Assembly (NCBI RefSeq): GCF_900155865.1
Contig: NZ_LT707006.1
Location: 1,013,626-1,077,625 of the forward strand
DNA length: 64,000 nt
Direction of reading: 5' to 3'
DNA from: Bacteroides bouchesdurhonensis
Lineage (GTDB): Bacteria; Bacteroidota; Bacteroidia; Bacteroidales; Bacteroidaceae
Position numbers and translations under genes: made by a program. Below, piece after piece: positions 1 to 9,237 of the stretch (position 1 is the stretch's first letter; the number at the start of each line of letters is the position of its first letter). A model generated the notes under the pieces. It had not been told where the DNA came from. It ran no database searches and worked only from the letters and a program-made list of their open reading frames with translations.

Positions 1-584
1 AGAAAATATTCGTATCCCAAACAACGGGCAGCTAGATCGACATCCCCTTGATGAAGCAGTTTCCGAATAAGTGAAGAACTTACTGTTATCTTTTTAGCAT
101 CATCTATTTCTATATAATCTGTACATGCAAGAGCACGAACTACTTCCATGCCAATAGATTGGCCATAACGTACATAATCTTCGAATCCTTCACTCCGATT
201 ATGTCCAAAACGATGATCGTAGCCTATAACCAGACATTTTACCTGAAATCGTTCTTTCAACAATCGTTCCATAAACTCCAAGGCTGTCAAACTGGAAATC
301 TCTGGAGTGAAATCAAGCATCAGGCAATAGTCTACTCCGGTATCGGCTAACAAATTGATTTTTTCATCCGGAGTCGTTAATAATTCCGGACGATAATCCG
401 AATGCATCACCTTACGAGGATGAACGGGAAAAGTAACTAAGGCAGAACGCAAACCTTTGGCTGTCGCTATCTCTTTCACTTGTTGAATCAAATAGCGATG
501 TCCGATATGTACTCCATCAAAAAAACCGATGGTGGCTACACATGGCTCAGGAATTATAGTGTCTGTATCACGTATAATCTGCAT
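1..584 (-). CDS. ribF: Riboflavin kinase / FAD synthetase, 3' end outside window
   Basis: Bifunctional enzyme that phosphorylates riboflavin to FMN and adenylates FMN to FAD in the cytoplasm. Only the N-terminal 194 residues or so are present; the gene runs off the left edge. The translation starts MQIIRDTDTIIPEP and contains the nucleotidyltransferase signature GFFDGVHIGH (about residues 20-29) and the SSSLIRKLL motif (about residue 170), both diagnostic of the FAD-synthetase half of RibF. The C-terminal riboflavin kinase domain lies beyond the window. The next gene on the same strand stops 10 bp upstream of this start, so it may belong to the same transcript. Identification is firm from the motifs. 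Confidence 0.93.
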   Translation of the reverse strand, partial: MQIIRDTDTIIPEPCVATIGFFDGVHIGHRYLIQQVKEIATAKGLRSALVTFPVHPRKVMHSDYRPELLTTPDEKINLLADTGVDYCLMLDFTPEISSLTALEFMERLLKERFQVKCLVIGYDHRFGHNRSEGFEDYVRYGQSIGMEVVRALACTDYIEIDDAKKITVSSSLIRKLLHQGDVDLAARCLGYEYF

Positions 585-594
585 AGTTGCAAAA

Positions 595-1221
595 TTACCT
601 TTTTTTATTGAATAAATGGCTCCAATCTTCACCGGCTTTTGGAGTATAGGTCGAAATTCCCAATTCCTGAGCTACTTTACAGTTTATGTCAGAGTCGTCA
701 ATGAAGAAAGTTTCTTTAGGGTCAATATCTGCATCTTCGATGACAGCTTTAAAAATCTCCATTTCGGGTTTGATCATTTTCATTTCAAAAGAGAGATAAG
801 CCTTTTCGAAGTAGTCTTCTACTTTGAATGTGCGGTAAGGGAAAGCATTCTCACAAGCCCATTTCCAATGGATAGCATTCGTATTACTAAGCAAGTAGAC
901 TACATATTTCTCGCGAAGTTTCAATAAGAGTTCAAGCTTATAGGTAGGTATATCCACAAGAAAGCTGTTCCAGGCTGTATCAATTTGCTGATCACTGAGC
1001 GTTTTTCTCATCATCTCGCGAACCCCATTGCGAAATTCAGCAGAAGTAATCATTCCTTTTTCATGTTGCATGAGGATTCCCTGTGGATGATAGAAATTCA
1101 GCAGGGAGTCGACATGTTCACATCCTAATTTCTTAAAATTGTCAATACAACGTTGGCGGTCTAGATTTATAAGAACCCCACCAAGATCGATAAGGAGATT
1201 CTTAATTCCTTTACTTTTCAT
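595..1221 (-). CDS. HAD superfamily (IA) phosphatase-like hydrolase
   Basis: Haloacid-dehalogenase-type hydrolase of about 208 residues; substrate unknown, probably a small phosphorylated metabolite. The motifs are in order: LLIDLGGVLINLD (nucleophile Asp; the second Asp of the usual DxD is Gly, as in several YihX-like members), LLSNTN (motif II), the Lys in MIKPE (motif III) and FFIDDSDIN (motif IV acids). The start chosen is the Met of MKSKGIKN; a longer reading upstream would add 16 residues inside the ATPase gene with no sign of homology. It overlaps the end of the calcium ATPase gene by 11 bp, so the two are translationally coupled. No signal peptide. Confidence 0.85.
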   Translation of the reverse strand: MKSKGIKNLLIDLGGVLINLDRQRCIDNFKKLGCEHVDSLLNFYHPQGILMQHEKGMITSAEFRNGVREMMRKTLSDQQIDTAWNSFLVDIPTYKLELLLKLREKYVVYLLSNTNAIHWKWACENAFPYRTFKVEDYFEKAYLSFEMKMIKPEMEIFKAVIEDADIDPKETFFIDDSDINCKVAQELGISTYTPKAGEDWSHLFNKKR

Positions 1222-3913
1222 TTTTCTTTTTGTGAGTAATACGTTGGACAAGGCGAATAAGTTCTCCAACCCATAACACCATGGACGAAACGCCTATAAT
1301 ACAAAGCCAGGTTTGCCAGTCGAGCGGTGTTGTACGGAATACTGCTCCTCCGAATTGTACAATGAGGAACTGACCGGTTAAAATGGCTAAAATGATAAAC
1401 TCCATACCATACGATTTGGAAATCCCTTTGAAAGCAGAATCGGTAGTACCGAATACACGGGCATTGAAGAGATTCCAAAATTGAAGCATGACAAAAAAAG
1501 TAAAGAAGATAGTGAGATTTTGTACATCCATACCTTGAGGAGAATGATCGAAATAATAGATCATTCCAAGCAGTATGATAAGGAAGACAGAACCTACACC
1601 TAATATATTATGCCTCATTGCTTTCGTAATGATAAAATCGCTGCTACGCCGGGGTTTATCCTGCATTACAGTCTCGCTGGGAGGAATAGAAGCTAAGGCT
1701 AAAGCGGCAAAGGTATCCATAATAAGATTTACCCATAACATTTGTGTAACGGTTAGGGGTAGTTCTGTACCGATGATAGAGCCTAGCAGTACAATTAACA
1801 AAGCAACAAAGTTGATTGTCAACTGGAATACGATGAACCGTTGGATATTTTTATAGAGTGAACGTCCCCACATAACGGCAGTTCCAATGCTATTGAACGA
1901 ATCATCAAGCAGTGTGATATCACTTGCTTCTTTGGCAACGGAAGTTCCTGTACCCATTGACAATCCCACTTGAGCATGATTCAGGGCAGGTGCGTCATTC
2001 GTACCATCTCCTGTTACGGCAACTACTGCTCCTTTTTGTTGAAGCAACTGCACCAGGCGTTGTTTGTCCGTAGGACGTGCACGTGACATGATTTTGAGGT
2101 CCATGATACGTTTCAATGCCTCTTCATCACTTAATTCAGCAAAGGCAGCACCTGTTATCCGATTCCATTCAGTGTCTTTTTCAGGATTCCATAGTCCGAT
2201 TTGGCGTGCAATCTCTGTAGCAGTTCCCGGAGTGTCTCCGGTGACAATCTTAATACCGATACCGGCTGATTGGCATTTAGCTACCGCAGCAGGTACATCC
2301 GGACGTATAGGGTCTGAAATGGCAACTATACCTAAAAAGTTTAAGTCATTGGCAGAGACAAGCTCTGTGCAGTCATTCGGCTCATTTTCTCCTACTATTT
2401 TGAAAGCAAAACCGAGAGTACGCATTGCCATGTTCTGATAGTTCAGTAACTGTGCTTCTACCGTAGAGCGATATTCTACTGCATCTACTCGACGTCCGTC
2501 CAATATAACTTCTTTGCATTTGCCGAGAACGATTTCGGGAGCTCCTTTGATATAGAGTATTTTCTTTCCGATAATCGGTGATTCAACAAGCGTAGCCATG
2601 AATTTGCGTTCTGTAGAGAACGTTAATTGGTCAAGTATATGTACGTTCTCTCTGAGCTCCAGATAATTTCTGCCCTGGCTATTGAGCCATAATAATAAAG
2701 CAACTTCAGTTGGATTTCCTACTCCTTTAGGCTTTTCGCCATTGGTAGTTTCTTCAAGGAAAGCAGTTGAGTTCGCACTAATTCCTTCTGCAATAAGAGC
2801 ACTGATATCGTCATCAGATAACTGACTATTATTTTTGATTCCATAAAAGTTTGGCTCATATACTTGCATCTGGTTTTGAGTCAGAGTACCGGTTTTGTCT
2901 GTACAAATGACCGTAATTGCCCCCATTGTCTCACAAGCGTGCATCTTTCTCACCAGGTTATTAGTGGAAAGCATACGGCGCATATTCAGTGCCAGACTTA
3001 ATGTAACACTCATAGGCAAACCTTCCGGAACAGCTACAACGATTAAGGTAACTGCCATCATAAAGTATTTCAGTGTCCGTTCCAAAACAGGAAGCCATTC
3101 CTGCCAACTGTTGAGTGCGCTGAAATCATAATATAGCAACACATCTTTTACAAAGAATATAAGGAAGGCCAATCCTGCAACTGTAAATCCGATCTTTCCG
3201 ATCAGGTTAGCAAGCTTGGTTAGTTGGATGTTTAATGGAGTCGGTTCAAGGTTCTGTTCTGTGCTTTGACGGGCTACTTTCCCAATCTCCGTTGCATCTC
3301 CTACATGTAAAACACGCATTGTCCCGTGACCGTCCACCACTGTTGTTCCGCGCATAACCAGATTAGAAGCATATGTTGCTTCTTCATCAAAATCAGCTTC
3401 GACAACTGTTTTATTGATTACCGGTTCACCGGTAAGGTTGGATTCGTTAACTTGTAGAGAAATGGCTTCCAGTAATTCTCCATCGGCAGGAATTTCCTCT
3501 CCTGTTTCCAGAATTACAATATCCCCCACAACAATATCTTTACGGGGAACTTCTTGAACATGCCCGTTTCGGATAACTTTGACTAACGTCTCTTCATTAA
3601 CGGCATTCAGCAGATCGAATTTTTTGTTAGCATCGTATTCGAAAAAGAAACCGATACCTGTAGCAAGCAGAATCGCTGCAATAATTCCGATAGTTTCGGC
3701 ATATTCATTTTCGATGATAGAGATAATCAACGAAAATGCGGCGGCTATTAATAATACGCGTACAACAGGATCTTCAAACTTTTCGAGGTAAAGTTTCCAA
3801 AGAGATGGACGCTTAGGGGGTGTTAGCAGGTTTACACCATTTTTTCCCCTGCTTTGTAGGACTTCCTTATCAGTAAGTCCTAAATGATTATAATCATCTT
3901 TTTTTGCACTCAT
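1211..3913 (-). CDS. Calcium-translocating P-type ATPase (PMCA type)
   Basis: Inner-membrane P2-type cation ATPase of 900 residues, the usual length for bacterial PMCA-like pumps; expected to export Ca2+ using ATP. Seen in order: N-terminal actuator domain with the TGEP loop (about residue 160), transmembrane helices around the PEGLP motif (near residue 300), phosphorylation site CTDKTGTLT (Asp near 338), nucleotide-binding domain with KGAPE, the hinge VTGDGTNDAP (near 635) and six C-terminal helices. PEGLP and the VNLIMDTFAALALA helix favour Ca2+ over a heavy metal. It is followed directly by the HAD hydrolase, which overlaps its stop. Ion specificity is inferred from the family. Confidence 0.92.
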   Translation of the reverse strand: MSAKKDDYNHLGLTDKEVLQSRGKNGVNLLTPPKRPSLWKLYLEKFEDPVVRVLLIAAAFSLIISIIENEYAETIGIIAAILLATGIGFFFEYDANKKFDLLNAVNEETLVKVIRNGHVQEVPRKDIVVGDIVILETGEEIPADGELLEAISLQVNESNLTGEPVINKTVVEADFDEEATYASNLVMRGTTVVDGHGTMRVLHVGDATEIGKVARQSTEQNLEPTPLNIQLTKLANLIGKIGFTVAGLAFLIFFVKDVLLYYDFSALNSWQEWLPVLERTLKYFMMAVTLIVVAVPEGLPMSVTLSLALNMRRMLSTNNLVRKMHACETMGAITVICTDKTGTLTQNQMQVYEPNFYGIKNNSQLSDDDISALIAEGISANSTAFLEETTNGEKPKGVGNPTEVALLLWLNSQGRNYLELRENVHILDQLTFSTERKFMATLVESPIIGKKILYIKGAPEIVLGKCKEVILDGRRVDAVEYRSTVEAQLLNYQNMAMRTLGFAFKIVGENEPNDCTELVSANDLNFLGIVAISDPIRPDVPAAVAKCQSAGIGIKIVTGDTPGTATEIARQIGLWNPEKDTEWNRITGAAFAELSDEEALKRIMDLKIMSRARPTDKQRLVQLLQQKGAVVAVTGDGTNDAPALNHAQVGLSMGTGTSVAKEASDITLLDDSFNSIGTAVMWGRSLYKNIQRFIVFQLTINFVALLIVLLGSIIGTELPLTVTQMLWVNLIMDTFAALALASIPPSETVMQDKPRRSSDFIITKAMRHNILGVGSVFLIILLGMIYYFDHSPQGMDVQNLTIFFTFFVMLQFWNLFNARVFGTTDSAFKGISKSYGMEFIILAILTGQFLIVQFGGAVFRTTPLDWQTWLCIIGVSSMVLWVGELIRLVQRITHKKKNEK

Positions 3914-4004
3914 GCAGATACATGCGTTTAGTTAGGATTGCAAAAGTACAACATTAAATTGTGATAAAATGTTTAATTAAAATTTTTTATGAAGTTGCAA
4001 TTAT

Positions 4005-5267
4005 TCATTTAGGTCTGCCGCATGAACTATAGGGGATTGTAAACCAGAAAGTAGAGCCTTCTCCTTCCACAGAATCTACGCCAATTGATCCGTTTAACTT
4101 GGAAATAATGGTTTTATACCATGAAAGTCCCAGTCCTGTTCCCTTTTTATCCTTGTTTAATTTTACAAAACGTTCGAATACATTCGGTAACTTTTCAGCT
4201 GAGATCCCAATTCCAGTATCAGTGACATGGAAATAAAGTTCATTTTCTCTAGCTTCGTAGCCGATGCAGATACTTCCTTTTTTTGTAAATTTGATAGCAT
4301 TGGTCATGAAGTTGGCGAGTACTTGCGAGATACGATTACGGTCTGTTTGTATCAGACAGGAAGGAAGGGAAGTCTCTGTCAATATCTTTATATTTTCTAC
4401 AGATCCGGCTGTTCTCAACTGGAAAAGTTGTTGTAACTCGTGAATTAACTGATTGATATCCACTTCGGTATATACGAATTCGAGAGTTCCTGCTTCTATT
4501 TTCGACATATCCAGAATATCGTTGATCAATTGTAATAACAGTTCAGCATTTGTTTTGATTATTTTTTGATATTGTGCTTTGTCTTCTGCATTATTGGTTA
4601 CTTCCAGAATTTCAGAGAATCCCATGATCGCGTTTAACGGAGTACGTATTTCATGACTCATGTTTGCTAAAAATGCAGATTTTGAAATATCGGCTTCTTC
4701 AGCCTTATTTTTAGCTTGTACTAATGCCCTTTCTATTTGTTTTTGATGGGTGATATCATGTACGGTAATTACCATTTTCTCTTCCTCGTCGAGCATAAGA
4801 TATGTTCCGGAGATAATAGCATCACACTCAACAGTTTCGCTATCCGATGTAACTACATTTAAAGTTGCTTCTAAATTGGTGAAACTCTTTTTCTGGTCGA
4901 ATGCCTGTTGAATGGCGTGGCGTATTGGACAAGTTCCACAAAAAACATGTGTGCCACAGCCTCCTTTTGCAGATAGTGCGTTGCGGCATTGCAGTAAATC
5001 ACCGACTCTTTTTCTATCCAAGCTTTCCAGTACTCCTGTCAGTTGGTAATAATTGGTTTGTTGTACTTTAAAATCATTATCTATCAATAAAATGAAAGCA
5101 TGTACATTTTTTAATATAGCATTTGTAATATGATGGGCATGCCTCAACTCTTTGGCGTCTTGGAGTAACTGTTGCTGCATATAAAGACGTTTTTTTCGCT
5201 CCCACAAGAAGATGCTTAGCAGGACGATATCTATGATAAGGAAGATAAATAGTAATATTGTGTGCAT
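4005..5267 (-). CDS. Membrane sensor histidine kinase with Cys-rich PAS-like domain
   Basis: Orphan sensor kinase of 420 residues. It has one N-terminal membrane helix (about residues 3-20), a coiled linker, a PAS-like domain (about 45-185), the dimerisation/phospho-acceptor H box SHEIRTPLNAIMGF (His near 204), the N box, and an ATPase domain with DTGIGI and GTGLGL. The PAS-like domain has four close cysteines in the pattern C-x8-C-x5-C-x2-C (LLQC, GGCGTH, VFCGTCPIR), resembling PAS domains that bind a metal or sense redox state. No response regulator is adjacent. The signal and partner are unknown; the metal or redox role is inference from the cysteine spacing. Confidence 0.85.
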   Translation of the reverse strand: MHTILLFIFLIIDIVLLSIFLWERKKRLYMQQQLLQDAKELRHAHHITNAILKNVHAFILLIDNDFKVQQTNYYQLTGVLESLDRKRVGDLLQCRNALSAKGGCGTHVFCGTCPIRHAIQQAFDQKKSFTNLEATLNVVTSDSETVECDAIISGTYLMLDEEEKMVITVHDITHQKQIERALVQAKNKAEEADISKSAFLANMSHEIRTPLNAIMGFSEILEVTNNAEDKAQYQKIIKTNAELLLQLINDILDMSKIEAGTLEFVYTEVDINQLIHELQQLFQLRTAGSVENIKILTETSLPSCLIQTDRNRISQVLANFMTNAIKFTKKGSICIGYEARENELYFHVTDTGIGISAEKLPNVFERFVKLNKDKKGTGLGLSWYKTIISKLNGSIGVDSVEGEGSTFWFTIPYSSCGRPK

Positions 5268-5389
5268 GATGTATTTTGTTCAGTATGTGCTTACAAAGAT
5301 ACTTTTTTCCTTTTTATAAAAAAAGGAATCTGAACAATTTGCTTATATTAGCGTTTTATTATATAGAAAACCAATAAAAAACGAACAGT

Positions 5390-5554
5390 ATGAGAAAGTA
5401 CATTTGCACGGTTTGTGACTACATTTATGATCCGGAACAAGGTGATCCGGATGGTGGAATTGATCCAGGTACAGCGTTTGAGGATATTCCGGATGATTGG
5501 GTATGTCCTCTTTGCGGAGTAGGCAAAGAAGATTTCGAACCGTATGAAGAATAA
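5390..5554 (+). CDS. Rubredoxin
   Basis: Small cytoplasmic electron carrier of 54 residues binding one iron through four cysteines. The two CxxC knuckles are plain: [12 protein letters not shown] near the N terminus and [10 protein letters not shown] near the C terminus, with the conserved DPDGGI and the acidic tail. Length and spacing match classical rubredoxins. In anaerobes they feed electrons to rubrerythrin or oxygen/peroxide reductases. It stands alone between two minus-strand genes, so it should have its own promoter in the 120 bp upstream. Confidence 0.96.
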   Translation: MRKYICTVCDYIYDPEQGDPDGGIDPGTAFEDIPDDWVCPLCGVGKEDFEPYEE

Positions 5555-5687
5555 AAGAGAGAAATAAAGATTCTGTGAATTGAAATGGTCGGGTATGTAT
5601 GGATAACATATCCGACCATTTAAAGAAGTAACACGTCTATTTATAGATGTATATATAAAATGAGAGATTTGTTATTCCATTAGTAGA

Positions 5688-7385
5688 TTAAGGGATTTTT
5701 TTCTCTTTCACGTCACTACTCGCTTCCACCACATTAACTACATAGTCACCGAGCTTTTCACATTCAGCGATAATATCCATGTAGTAAACTCCCATCTGGT
5801 AATCATATTCTTTGTTGTTCACATCCAGAATATTCTGATTCTTCAGTTGATTGCGGTAGTTATTGATTTCATTCTCAATGTTGAAAGACTTATTGATGTC
5901 AATGCTTTGATGTTCCGGTTTTTCTACCACTACAATCATTTGCGAAAGAGCATCGCTTGTTAGTTTCATCATAAAATGAATATGCTCATATTGCTTTTCT
6001 GTAAAGTCCTGGTTTGTCTGACGTTTCCGGTTGATGGTACGAGCCAGGTTGTAACAACTGTCACCGATACTTTCGATTTCAGTTACTTCACGTAGCATGG
6101 CACGAATCTGCAACTTACTTTCAGAGCTTAACCGTCCTTCGGAAACCTGATTCAAGTAGTTGGCTATTTCTAACTCCATATTATCGCTGATATTCTCGTA
6201 TTTCTCTACTCTACTGAATAACTTATTGAAGTCATCATCTTTTTCGGTGTGTAGCAGATCCTGAACCATTCCAAACATACGATGAGTACGTTCCGCAAAC
6301 AGGTGAATTTCTTTACGTGCCTGGAGAATAGAGAGTTCTGCCGTAGAAAGCATACCACCTGTGATAAACCGGAGGCGTGGCTCTTCGTCTTCATCTTTCA
6401 GATGTATTAAAGCACATACGGTACGTTCTATGAGTTTTACAGCCCAAATCAATATAAACACATTACATATATTGAAGATGGAATGGAAAGCGGATAGTTT
6501 GTAAGATATAGCCACTTCGGGATTACTTGTTTGAAAGAATGTATCTACGACCCAATTTACGAACTGCATAAAAGGATGGAAGATGATCAACACCCAGATG
6601 ACGCCGAACACATTAAAAACAAAATGGGCCAATGCTGCCCGCTTAGCCTGGGTGTTGGCTGTTAGTGCGGCAAGATTGGCCGTGATCGTAGTTCCGATAT
6701 TTTCACCTAAAACTAGTGCTGCTCCCAGTTCAAGGCTGATCCAGCCGTTGGCACACATAATTAAGGTAATTGCCATGGTAGCTGCCGAGGCTTGTACGAT
6801 CATGGTCAGAATGGTGCCGATGAATAAGAACAGTAGAACAGAGAAAAATCCCATGTCTGTGTAGTTCTGTACGAAAGCGAGCATTTCCGGGTTGGAGTTT
6901 AAGTCGGGTGCATTTGCTTTCAGATAAGAAAGCCCCATGAAGAGAAAAGAAAAACCGAAAATGAATTCACCTATGGATTTACGGTTGCTCTTACCCGAAA
7001 AGATAAGTGGCAAGGCGATGGCCAGAAGAGGAAGGGCGAAAGCAGCCATATCAACTTTAAATCCAAAAATAGAGATAATCCAAGCAGTAACTGTAGTACC
7101 GATGTTGGCTCCCATAATTACGCTGATAGATTCAGCCAGAGTCAGTAATCCGGCATTAACGAAACTCACGACCATGACCGTCGTTGCTGATGAAGATTGG
7201 ATAAGGGCTGTGATTAGCACTCCTGTTAATACACCTGTTACCCGGTTGGTGGTCATTGCTGTCAGAATACTTCGTAGCCTGTCGCCCGCGACTTTTTGCA
7301 AGCCCTCACTCATTATTTTCATTCCATATAGGAAGAGGCCTAATGAACCTATGAGCTTTAAAAAATCATAAAAAGAATATTCCAT
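5688..7385 (-). CDS. Na/Pi cotransporter family protein with PhoU-like tail
   Basis: Inner-membrane sodium/phosphate symporter of the NptA/PNaS family, 565 residues. The membrane half (about residues 1-330) carries the paired QSS-type repeats typical of the fold (IQSSSATTVMVVSF near 63 and VQASAATMAITL near 200), each followed by GxNIGTT (GANIGTT, GENIGTT). The C-terminal 220 residues are soluble, helical and PhoU-like, as in many bacterial members. It likely moves phosphate in either direction depending on the gradient. It is divergent from the nucleoside kinase gene, with 88 bp between the starts. Confidence 0.9.
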   Translation of the reverse strand: MEYSFYDFLKLIGSLGLFLYGMKIMSEGLQKVAGDRLRSILTAMTTNRVTGVLTGVLITALIQSSSATTVMVVSFVNAGLLTLAESISVIMGANIGTTVTAWIISIFGFKVDMAAFALPLLAIALPLIFSGKSNRKSIGEFIFGFSFLFMGLSYLKANAPDLNSNPEMLAFVQNYTDMGFFSVLLFLFIGTILTMIVQASAATMAITLIMCANGWISLELGAALVLGENIGTTITANLAALTANTQAKRAALAHFVFNVFGVIWVLIIFHPFMQFVNWVVDTFFQTSNPEVAISYKLSAFHSIFNICNVFILIWAVKLIERTVCALIHLKDEDEEPRLRFITGGMLSTAELSILQARKEIHLFAERTHRMFGMVQDLLHTEKDDDFNKLFSRVEKYENISDNMELEIANYLNQVSEGRLSSESKLQIRAMLREVTEIESIGDSCYNLARTINRKRQTNQDFTEKQYEHIHFMMKLTSDALSQMIVVVEKPEHQSIDINKSFNIENEINNYRNQLKNQNILDVNNKEYDYQMGVYYMDIIAECEKLGDYVVNVVEASSDVKEKKIP

Positions 7386-7473
7386 CTATAATAATTTTAA
7401 TGGTTGTTTGTTCTCTATCTGATTAATATAACGTATATTTAGTCCCACATAATTCACCCTTTAAAGAACAACG

Positions 7474-9147
7474 ATGAAACAGATGATACAAATATGTTGC
7501 AAAAATAATAATATTTATAAAGAATTCCCTATCGGAAGCTCACTTTTGGATATTTATTACGGTTTTAATCTTAATTTTCCTTATCAGGTAGTTAGTGCCA
7601 AAGTGAACAATCGTTCCGAAGGACTTAACTTCAGAGTTTATAATAATAAAGACGTAGAGTTTCTCGATGTACGTGATCAGTCGGGTATGCGTACGTATGT
7701 CCGATCTTTATGCTTTGTCCTGTATAAGGCAGTTACAGAGCTTTTTCCGCAAGGAAAACTGTATGTAGAACATCCGGTGTCAAAAGGTTATTTCTGCAAT
7801 CTGCGAATTGGTCGTCCTATAGAATTGGAAGACGTGACACGCATCAAAAAGAGGATGCAGGAAATTGTAGAAGAAAACATCTCTTATCACCGGATTGAGT
7901 GTCATACAGCTGAGGCCGTACGGGTATTCAGTGAACGGGGAATGAATGATAAAGTGCGGTTACTCGAAACATCCGGTTCTATTTATACCTATTATTATAC
8001 ATTAGGCGATACAGTAGATTACTATTACGGAAACCTTTTGCCGAGTACCGGCTATCTGAAACTATTCGATATTGTGAAATATTACGATGGGTTACTTTTG
8101 CGTATTCCGAGTAGAGAGAATCCGGAAGTATTGGAAGACGTGGTTAAACAGGAAAAAATGTTGGATGTATTTAAGGAACATCTCAACTGGAGTTATATCA
8201 TGGGACTTAACAATGCCGGTGACTTTAACCTTGCATGCGAAGTGGGGCATGCTACGGATTTGATTAATGTGGCAGAGGCTTTGCAAGAAAAGAAAATAGC
8301 TCAGATAGCCGATACGATTTTTCATCGGGGAGAGAATGGAAACAGGGTGAAACTTGTGTTGATTTCCGGTCCTTCCTCTTCCGGAAAAACCACCTTTAGT
8401 AAGCGGCTTTCGATACAATTGATGACAAACGGGTTGAAACCGTTTCCGATTTCATTGGATAATTACTTTGTAGACCGAGAAGATACTCCGTTGGATGAAC
8501 ATGGGAATTATGATTATGAATCTCTGTATGCGCTCGATTTGGATCTGTTTAATCGGCAGTTGCAAGCTTTGCTTCGTGGAGAGGAAGTGGAATTACCTCG
8601 TTTTAACTTTGCACTTGGTAAGAAGGAATTCAAAGGCGATAAACTGAGAATTGAAGAAAATACAATTTTGATTTTAGAAGGAATTCATGCTTTGAATCCG
8701 GAACTGACTCCTCATATACCCGATGAGAAGAAATTTAAGATATATGTATCTGCTTTGACTACCATCTCATTGGATGATCACAATTGGATTCCTACCACAG
8801 ATAACCGATTGTTACGTCGTATTATCCGCGACTTTAATTATCGGGGTTATTCTGCTCGTGAGACAATTTCCCGCTGGCCTAGTGTACGTGCCGGAGAAGA
8901 TAAATGGATATTTCCTTATCAGGAGAATGCAGATGTAATGTTTAATTCCGCTTTACTATTTGAGTTTGCAGTGTTACGTTTGCATGCTGAACCTATTTTG
9001 ACGGGAGTGCCTCGTAATTGTCCGGAATATTGCGAGGCATATCGCTTGCTGAAGTTTATTAAGTATTTTGTTCCGGTGCAGGATAAAGAAATTCCACCGA
9101 CATCACTACTTCGGGAATTCTTGGGAGGAAGTAGTTTTAAATATTAG
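7474..9147 (+). CDS. Nucleoside (uridine-type) kinase with ThrRS-like N-terminus
   Basis: Cytoplasmic P-loop kinase of 557 residues. The N-terminal 65 residues look like a TGS domain and the next part (to about residue 215) resembles the second additional domain of threonyl-tRNA synthetase. The C-terminal half is a uridine-kinase/phosphoribulokinase-type domain with Walker A GPSSSGKTTFSKRL (about 294-307), the DNYFVDRE motif and ILEGIHALNP. This domain order is a known Bacteroidota/Firmicutes arrangement annotated as nucleoside kinase. The role of the synthetase-like part is unknown. The gene is monocistronic by spacing. Confidence 0.88.
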   Translation: MKQMIQICCKNNNIYKEFPIGSSLLDIYYGFNLNFPYQVVSAKVNNRSEGLNFRVYNNKDVEFLDVRDQSGMRTYVRSLCFVLYKAVTELFPQGKLYVEHPVSKGYFCNLRIGRPIELEDVTRIKKRMQEIVEENISYHRIECHTAEAVRVFSERGMNDKVRLLETSGSIYTYYYTLGDTVDYYYGNLLPSTGYLKLFDIVKYYDGLLLRIPSRENPEVLEDVVKQEKMLDVFKEHLNWSYIMGLNNAGDFNLACEVGHATDLINVAEALQEKKIAQIADTIFHRGENGNRVKLVLISGPSSSGKTTFSKRLSIQLMTNGLKPFPISLDNYFVDREDTPLDEHGNYDYESLYALDLDLFNRQLQALLRGEEVELPRFNFALGKKEFKGDKLRIEENTILILEGIHALNPELTPHIPDEKKFKIYVSALTTISLDDHNWIPTTDNRLLRRIIRDFNYRGYSARETISRWPSVRAGEDKWIFPYQENADVMFNSALLFEFAVLRLHAEPILTGVPRNCPEYCEAYRLLKFIKYFVPVQDKEIPPTSLLREFLGGSSFKY

Positions 9148-9205
9148 GTAAAGAAAAATGTTCTCAAATGAAATAGCAAAAGGTATACGGTTTAGAATTA
9201 TTTTT

Positions 9206-9213
9206 TACCTTTG
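9206..9213 (+). promoter_or_regulatory. Candidate -7 element, TPR kinase-like gene
   Basis: TACCTTTG fits the Bacteroides -7 consensus TAnnTTTG exactly and lies 24 bp before the start codon of the next gene. The -33 region has no clear TTTG, so strength is uncertain. Confidence 0.5.
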
Positions 9214-9237
9214 CAGTAGAAGCAAATACTATGATTT

